Source of the DNA: Nannobrachium achirus
Lineage: Eukaryota > Chordata > Actinopteri > Myctophiformes > Myctophidae
Assembly (NCBI GenBank): GCA_963921795.1
Contig: OY997657.1
Location: 29,897,543 to 29,961,542, forward strand
Direction: 5' to 3'
DNA: 64,000 nucleotides
Made by a program: the position numbers and the translations under genes. Positions within the stretch are counted from its first letter, which is position 1. Every line of letters starts with the position of its first letter. Shown here piece after piece: positions 12,239-64,000 of this stretch. Under the pieces are notes generated by a model. The model searched no databases. It saw only the letters and a program-made list of their open reading frames with translations, and was not told where the DNA came from.

Positions 12239-12308
12239 AATAAAAATGGGTATCAATTTCAAGACTGTTTAAGTTTGAGTTTAAGTGTGAGTTTGTGTAC
12301 TTAATAAA
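12239..12308 (+). terminator. znf770: znf770 polyadenylation signals
   Basis: AATAAA occurs at 12239-12244 and 12303-12308, 76 and 140 bases after the stop codon. The second is followed by TTAACTTGTTTTTAAATGTCTTTTTTTGC-like T-rich sequence, typical of a downstream element. The 3' UTR is therefore short. Confidence 0.7.
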
Positions 12309-12309
12309 G

Positions 12310-12825
12310 GAGCTTATTTAACTTGTTTTTAAATGTCTTTTTTTGCATTGAGTTTTAATTCCTAGTCCACAATTATAAAGTACATCATAGTTTGTTTTCA
12401 CCCAAATAATGCAATGTATGTACTAAGCGATTTAAAATATTTTATGAAAAACTAGATGTATTCATTTATACTTGTATGCTTATAATAGTATAGTATTATA
12501 CCATTTGGATGAGCTCAGATCAGATGCAACTTTTTCCATGTTGATGAGTTGAGGTGATATTATAGTCATTCTTAGTACAGAGTAAAAGGTAATGACGGCT
12601 CAAGTGGTTAAATATCTGAAACCAAATTGACATGAATCCAAAATGATGATTGTGCTGTAAAACGATGAAACTATATGGAATTTATAAAAAGGTTGTGGGG
12701 TCCCTGCTTCATCTTTCTCTCAACTAAGTGGTCCTTGGCCTGAAAACGTTGAAGACCCCTGAAGTAGAAACCAGCAAACCACAGAGGCTAGGAACCAAAG
12801 ACATGCATGTGTGTTGGTGGGGGGA
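12310..12825. other. znf770-aqr intergenic spacer
   Basis: About 0.5 kb of AT-rich DNA between the znf770 polyA region and the aqr promoter. No open frame or repeat is recognised. Confidence 0.6.
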
Positions 12826-12829
12826 CATG

Positions 12830-12856
12830 CTTCCGGGCGTACGTATACAGGAAGTG
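12830..12856 (+). promoter_or_regulatory. aqr: Pair of ETS-type sites in the aqr promoter
   Basis: CTTCCGGG (minus-strand CCCGGAAG) at 12830-12837 and CAGGAAGTG at 12848-12856 are opposed ETS/GABP-like sites. They stand just before the probable first exon. Such TATA-less ETS promoters are typical of spliceosome genes. Binding is inferred only from the words. Confidence 0.5.
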
Positions 12857-12859
12857 CGT

Positions 12860-12967
12860 CGTTTCAACTTTCAGTCAGTCCGTTTGTGCTTCGTTCTGTG
12901 TAGAGTGTACATGCGTAGCAGCCAGCGAGACTTATTTGAACTGATGCTGTAACGAATAAACTTAAAG
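12860..12967 (+). other. aqr: Probable non-coding first exon of aqr
   Basis: The stretch runs from the ETS pair to a possible donor AAAG|gtttgt at 12968. The next exon has a clear acceptor at 13498 and a short UTR, so a separate 5' exon is needed. A 13-codon upstream frame (ATG at 12911, TAA at 12950-12952) would lie in this exon. The borders are inferred and the left end is unknown. Confidence 0.45.
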
Positions 12968-13498
12968 GTTTGTGACGCCGTTGTTTTCGGTTTACCCTTT
13001 TGCCTCTATTTTGCCAACAAACGTGTTTTACTCATTTTAGCATCCGCTAAGCGTCCTAAGTGCTAGCACGATAACGTTAGCCAGTATAAACACATCAGCG
13101 TCACATGGCAATGCTTGTTACATTGTTGTTAGTTAGTTATAATGTGTATCTATCTATACCAGTGGTGGAATAAGTACTAAAACGTTTTACTTAATTAAAA
13201 GTATCAATACTGCAATATTGAAAGACTGTTACAAGTAAAGGTCCATAATTCTAAACGTACTTGGAGTAAAAGTACAAAAGTATTGTCATGAAAATGTACT
13301 TAAAATACCAGAGTAAAGTAAAGTACAAACACCTCAGAAATATACTTAGTTACTTCACACGCACCAATATGAATTATTCACCAACATATCACGCATGATT
13401 GTTTTAGAGGTTAGTCTCCTTAAATCTTGTTTCTCTATCTCTATCCAACATTAAAATCTAGCTGCGGATTTTCATTATGGTGTTTGCCTCTTTTCTAG
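12968..13498 (+). other. aqr: aqr first intron
   Basis: It contains a hAT-like CAGTGGTGGAATAAGTAC fragment from 13160. The rest is AT-rich with no other feature seen. Confidence 0.5.
13160..13360. mobile_element. hAT-like repeat fragment (CAGTGGTGGAA terminus)
   Basis: It begins CAGTGGTGGAATAAGTAC and continues with AAAGTATCAATACTGCAAT and AGTAAAAGTAC words of a widespread teleost repeat. The matching opposite terminus is not found here. A fragment with the other end (TTTTTCCACCACTG) lies at 39412-39475. Confidence 0.6.
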
Positions 13499-13514
13499 AC
13501 AGTGAACCTTGAAG

Positions 13515-60224
<46,710 letters not shown>

Positions 60225-60240
60225 GTAAGCAGGCAGACAC

Positions 60241-60251
60241 ACGCTCGCGCG

Positions 60252-60335
<84 letters not shown>
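60241..60335. repeat. aqr: (GC)n(CA)n microsatellite after the coding exon 26 donor
   Basis: A short GCGC run followed by about 37 CA units, starting within 20 bases of the 5' splice site. Confidence 0.95.
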
Positions 60336-60336
<1 letters not shown>

Positions 60337-60534
60337 GGGTGCACACATAGTGTAGAATAGTGATTCCCAAAGGGTGTGCGATGAGACAAGTTCAGGTGGG
60401 CCGTGGGATTTTGAGCCATCAACTATACACAAATTATCATGAATTATCTTCTGATTTACTATTTCTCTGCTTTGTGCACACTCATACAAAATTATATACC
60501 CTAAAATATATAGTTTAACCACTTAAAACATGGA

Positions 60535-60576
60535 GTTGCGTTGTGAGCTTGCAGATCTACTATTTTTACTCTTTTT
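60535..60576. repeat. Palindromic hairpin family, copy 9 (right arm only)
   Basis: GCGTTGTGAGCTTGCAGATC followed by TACTATTTTTAC. No matching left arm precedes it. Confidence 0.7.
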
Positions 60577-62505
60577 ATTTGTGAAAGTATTAAATACAGT
60601 AGTTAAGTGGTTAAACTTTATTTGGCATTAGTAAATAAAAAAATGATGTTTACAGAGAGATAAGAGTGATCACACGTGTTAGAGGCTACTTGGCACAGAT
60701 ATGAATACAGGTCTGTGATTTGTCTTTTGGTGTGCCTTGGGCAAAACAAAGTTTCAAAACCTCCGCTGTACATGCATCGTGCAGATCAACTTTTGGTGGG
60801 ATGGAAAGAGGTCACATGCATGGAAGCATGCATGCTTGCACACACACACGCACACTTGTTCAGTCTTCGCACGCGGCTTATGTCAGCACTTTTTTTGGTA
60901 TTGCTCACAGGCCATTAGCCAGCTGTGTTTCCAGGTGGAGCTTCTTCCCGCTGCGCACGTGACCTGACTGTGTTTTTCTTCCCTTGCCTCCCACCACGGT
61001 GACAGCAGGTTATCTCAGATTAGCAGTGATTGGCTGGACACAGCCTCTCTGTCTCTGAATGTTTAAGTCTACAAGTACTGTAGCAGCCGTGTTAGGTTTG
61101 CATCGCTCTGATTTCATCTGTCTCTTTGTTTAAATTGCTGGGAGCAAATCATCCTTTAAGATAGCTGTGCGTGTGCAGATTATTTTGCTGAAAATAAATC
61201 TGAGCCATGTCATTTGCGGATGAGATAAGCTATCTAATTGTAACATGTAAGGATAAAGGCTATTCATTTCTCTTCCTCTCTCTTTCTCTATATTTCTCGC
61301 TCGGACTCTTTCTAACGCGTGCATGCAAGGCATACACATGCACAGTTGCACACACACAACCACACTCTAAATCATGCACACTCTGAAGATGCAGTCAGTG
61401 CCATCTTTCTTTAGCCCATTCAGTATTTCTATAGAAATAACAATAACATTAGAGATTAATGGGAACCCCCACCAAGGCCTCTGAGAAGCAATAAAGAAGT
61501 TATTGGTTGGAGGTAATATCTCAACACGTGTGTTGACCTTGATTTATCTGGCTGCCCCCTGTGTCACTGCATCAAACACAGGAGCTCGGATCCCTGCTCC
61601 GCCACACCCACACTGCAATGAAATCCATCTGCTCTGAAGACATTTGCTTTCTCCACTGTAGGATAGGGAAAGCCATATGATGGAGAGAACTCAAACTGCC
61701 ATCCTTCCGGAGAATGCATGGTTGACAGTTTTTATTTAGCACAGACAGATTAGTGGGAACACAATGTGATTCCTCTGTACTTCTAGTGCAGACATCTCCT
61801 TCTCTGGTTTCCTCCTCCAGGTTTACTGTCCTTGTTGTTTACCTCTTTCACCCCCTCCCCTCCCCTCGGACACTTTCTGCTAGGCCTGGCCAAGCTTGAT
61901 TTCGACATTCAAACCACTCTGGTGCCACAGGGGTTAAAAATAGACCTTGTTAATATTGCATGTTTTGATTGGTTTAATATTAATGCTAAAATAGTAATGC
62001 ATCAAATATTTATAACCTCATGCTCTCTGAGATCCCTCCCCTCCCCTCACTGCCCCACCACAGCCAGCATGGCAACCTGAAAATAGCATGGGTGTCTTGT
62101 TTTTACCCATACTGCCCCTCCCCCCCTGTAGCAGGGCTTCCACATTGCCTTGCTATTATCAGTTTTTGAAGTTAATTACATCCACCCTAGCTTTCCAATT
62201 TCATGTCATGATAGAGTAACATTCTGCAAAAATAGTCCCAACATTTGGCGAGAATAGGTGGATATTATTATTACCAGCTTGCAAAGCTGGTCTACAGATA
62301 ATCAGCCGATGACGTCATCCAGTATGCCAAAATCTCCATAATTCTTACCAAATATGGTAAAGAAAAACAGGAGAACAAGTGTGACTATATATATTATTAG
62401 ATATTATATCGGAATTCACTTCCCAGTGGATTACAGACACTAAACTGCTCCACATGGCTAGTGCACAAGGCGCAAGCTGTTATAAAAGGACTGTGTCATT
62501 TCTTG

Positions 62506-62570
62506 TTCAAAAATAGCAGATCTACAAGCTTACAACACATCTTGAGCTTGTAGATCAGTCATTTTCAAAG
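62506..62570. repeat. Palindromic hairpin family, copy 10
   Basis: CAAAAATAGCAGATCTACAA with GCTTACAACACA on the left and CTTGAGCTTGTAGATCAGTC with ATTTT on the right. The inner arms are shortened but the outer arms are well kept. Confidence 0.8.
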
Positions 62571-64000
62571 TACATGGGTTTTATGTGGTTAAGAGTCCTC
62601 TTTTGGTTTAAAAAAAAACGTAATGCCTAATCTAACACTACCATGTAAGCCATGCAAAAGTATCTGTGTGGAATTGCTTCTCAAGATACTATTGAGCAGT
62701 AACCTACACCTGGTTTACGCTCCCCAAGGCATAAATTACTTCAATCTGAATCACTTTGCTAAAAGGGTAGGGTAGGTTACCAACCCATTAAGGTGTTGTT
62801 TTTCACCACAGCCTTTTAGTTTGCCACTGTGATTTGTCTCCAAGGAAATGCTTTAAATCAGATATATAAAATAAATAATGGGAAACTGTGGTCCTCGTTC
62901 AAAAGAAATGTGTCAAGACCACTGCTGTGTTTGTCAAATGCCAGTGTAATTGTTATATGAAACTGGTAGACAGTAGACACTGATGTATCTGTCAAATTTT
63001 ACACTTAATGAGGTGAGCTTCGTTTTCCTTTAGGGGCTTAGAGTTATTGCTCAGCTTTGATAATTATGCTATCCATCATCTTTCAAATTGTTTGAGGAGT
63101 AGCTCACGCAGGAATGTCCGGACCTTCCCTGAACACCTTGGCCAACTCTACAAGCATCTCAGGCCATGTTTAGACGTCAACGGAGAATAACGTTGATTGA
63201 GTTGGAAATTTGAGTTGCGTGCTTGTGTCCTTTGGAGCCCTACATTTGGATACTGGGCCCTGGTTGTTGTCAATGTTGTTTTTATTTTTACAAAAAGATT
63301 CAAACCTACAACCAATCAGAGTAGCCTAAAGGTGATACGCCCACCCTACATTTGCATACTGGGCCCCTGGTTGGTTCCTCACGACTTGTGAGCCGTGAAA
63401 TATTTGAATAACTGACAGGGGCCAGACCTAATCTGCCAAGGGCATTATTTCTTTGCAATGGCAGATTTGTCTGGCTATGCGAGGCTAAAGGAAGGTTTTA
63501 ACTGCACCGATTTTTGGACGACGTCAGTGGCGGAAAGTGTTTGCTGCCGAAGGGAGCCATCGGCAGCTTTTCGGCAAGAGACACTTGCCGTCGATAAAGC
63601 TGTTGGGACCCGTTGATGGAGAACCGGGCTTGTTCAGTTTTGAGCCGTCTTTTTCTAGGAATCGGTAGGATTGAGGGGGGTGTGAGTGGACAGTTTGCTA
63701 CTGTTGCAGCACCACGTAAGCCTAAATAAGTCAGAGACATATTCCCGTCGCACATTTTAACTAAATACCATATTCTCACTCTCAATTCCTATACCAATCT
63801 GATCCAAAGCAAAGCTAGTAGTAGGCTAGTAATAGTGCTTCTGCTACCTGTGTTGTTTTTTTTCCCTCTCTGCACGGAGGGCACAGAACGCCTCCGGTTG
63901 CCAGATTTTGTGAGTGAAACAAGTGACCAGGTCCATAAGAAAACTGCACCTGCGACCACCTCTTGAGCTCTATAAGCTATTTTCTAAAATAATGTTGAAA

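Larger units (their letters stand above)
60225..64000 (+). other. aqr: aqr intron after coding exon 26 (runs off the window)
   Basis: At least 3.8 kb. It contains (CG)n/(CA)n next to the donor, hairpin copies 9 and 10, and a short diverged duplication at 63236 and 63341. No exon encoding motif II or neighbouring segments is present. Confidence 0.85.

Noticed and set aside
60225..64000. The next aqr exon (expected to encode EFRASELLR-like sequence)
   Set aside because: No frame encodes it and no acceptor with matching phase was found, so it must lie beyond the window.

Overview
The window is vertebrate genomic DNA, almost certainly from a teleost fish. It has spliced genes with GT-AG introns, abundant long (CA)n/(TG)n microsatellites, tRNA-derived SINEs and many short hAT- and piggyBac-type non-autonomous transposons of kinds common in fish genomes. 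The species cannot be told from the sequence alone.

Two genes are present, both on the + strand and head to tail. The first is an intronless-coding C2H2 zinc-finger gene (CDS 8717-12163, 1148 codons) recognised as znf770, with a 5' UTR exon near 8200-8319, a CRE-bearing promoter and polyA signals at 12239 and 12303. About 0.5 kb downstream of it starts aqr, the gene for Aquarius, the intron-binding SF1 helicase of the spliceosome. Twenty-six coding exons of aqr lie between 13515 and 60224 and splice in frame into 1017 codons, about two thirds of the protein. They end just before helicase motif II, and the remaining exons lie beyond the right edge. ZNF770 and AQR are also neighbours in human (15q14), so the order is old synteny.

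By region: 1-6968 is intergenic with no gene seen. 6969-8081 is a transposon inside a transposon. 8190-12310 is znf770. 12830-64000 is aqr, mostly intron. The 7.1 kb intron at 37728-44847 is a transposon sink. It holds a nest in which an outer hAT element (8-bp target duplication) carries a palindromic hairpin element. That hairpin is split by an inner hAT element (its own 8-bp duplication), which in turn carries a 112-bp fold-back element with a 9-bp duplication and another copy of the hairpin.

The most notable signals outside the genes are three. A family of 50-85 bp palindromic hairpins sharing an arm that reads GATCTACAAGCTCACAACGC occurs at least ten times. Coding exon 15 of aqr has its 3' splice site formed by the end of an (AC)n microsatellite and a weak GTGTGT donor, and several other aqr exons have CA repeats close to the donor. 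A GC-AG intron is required to keep aqr in frame.
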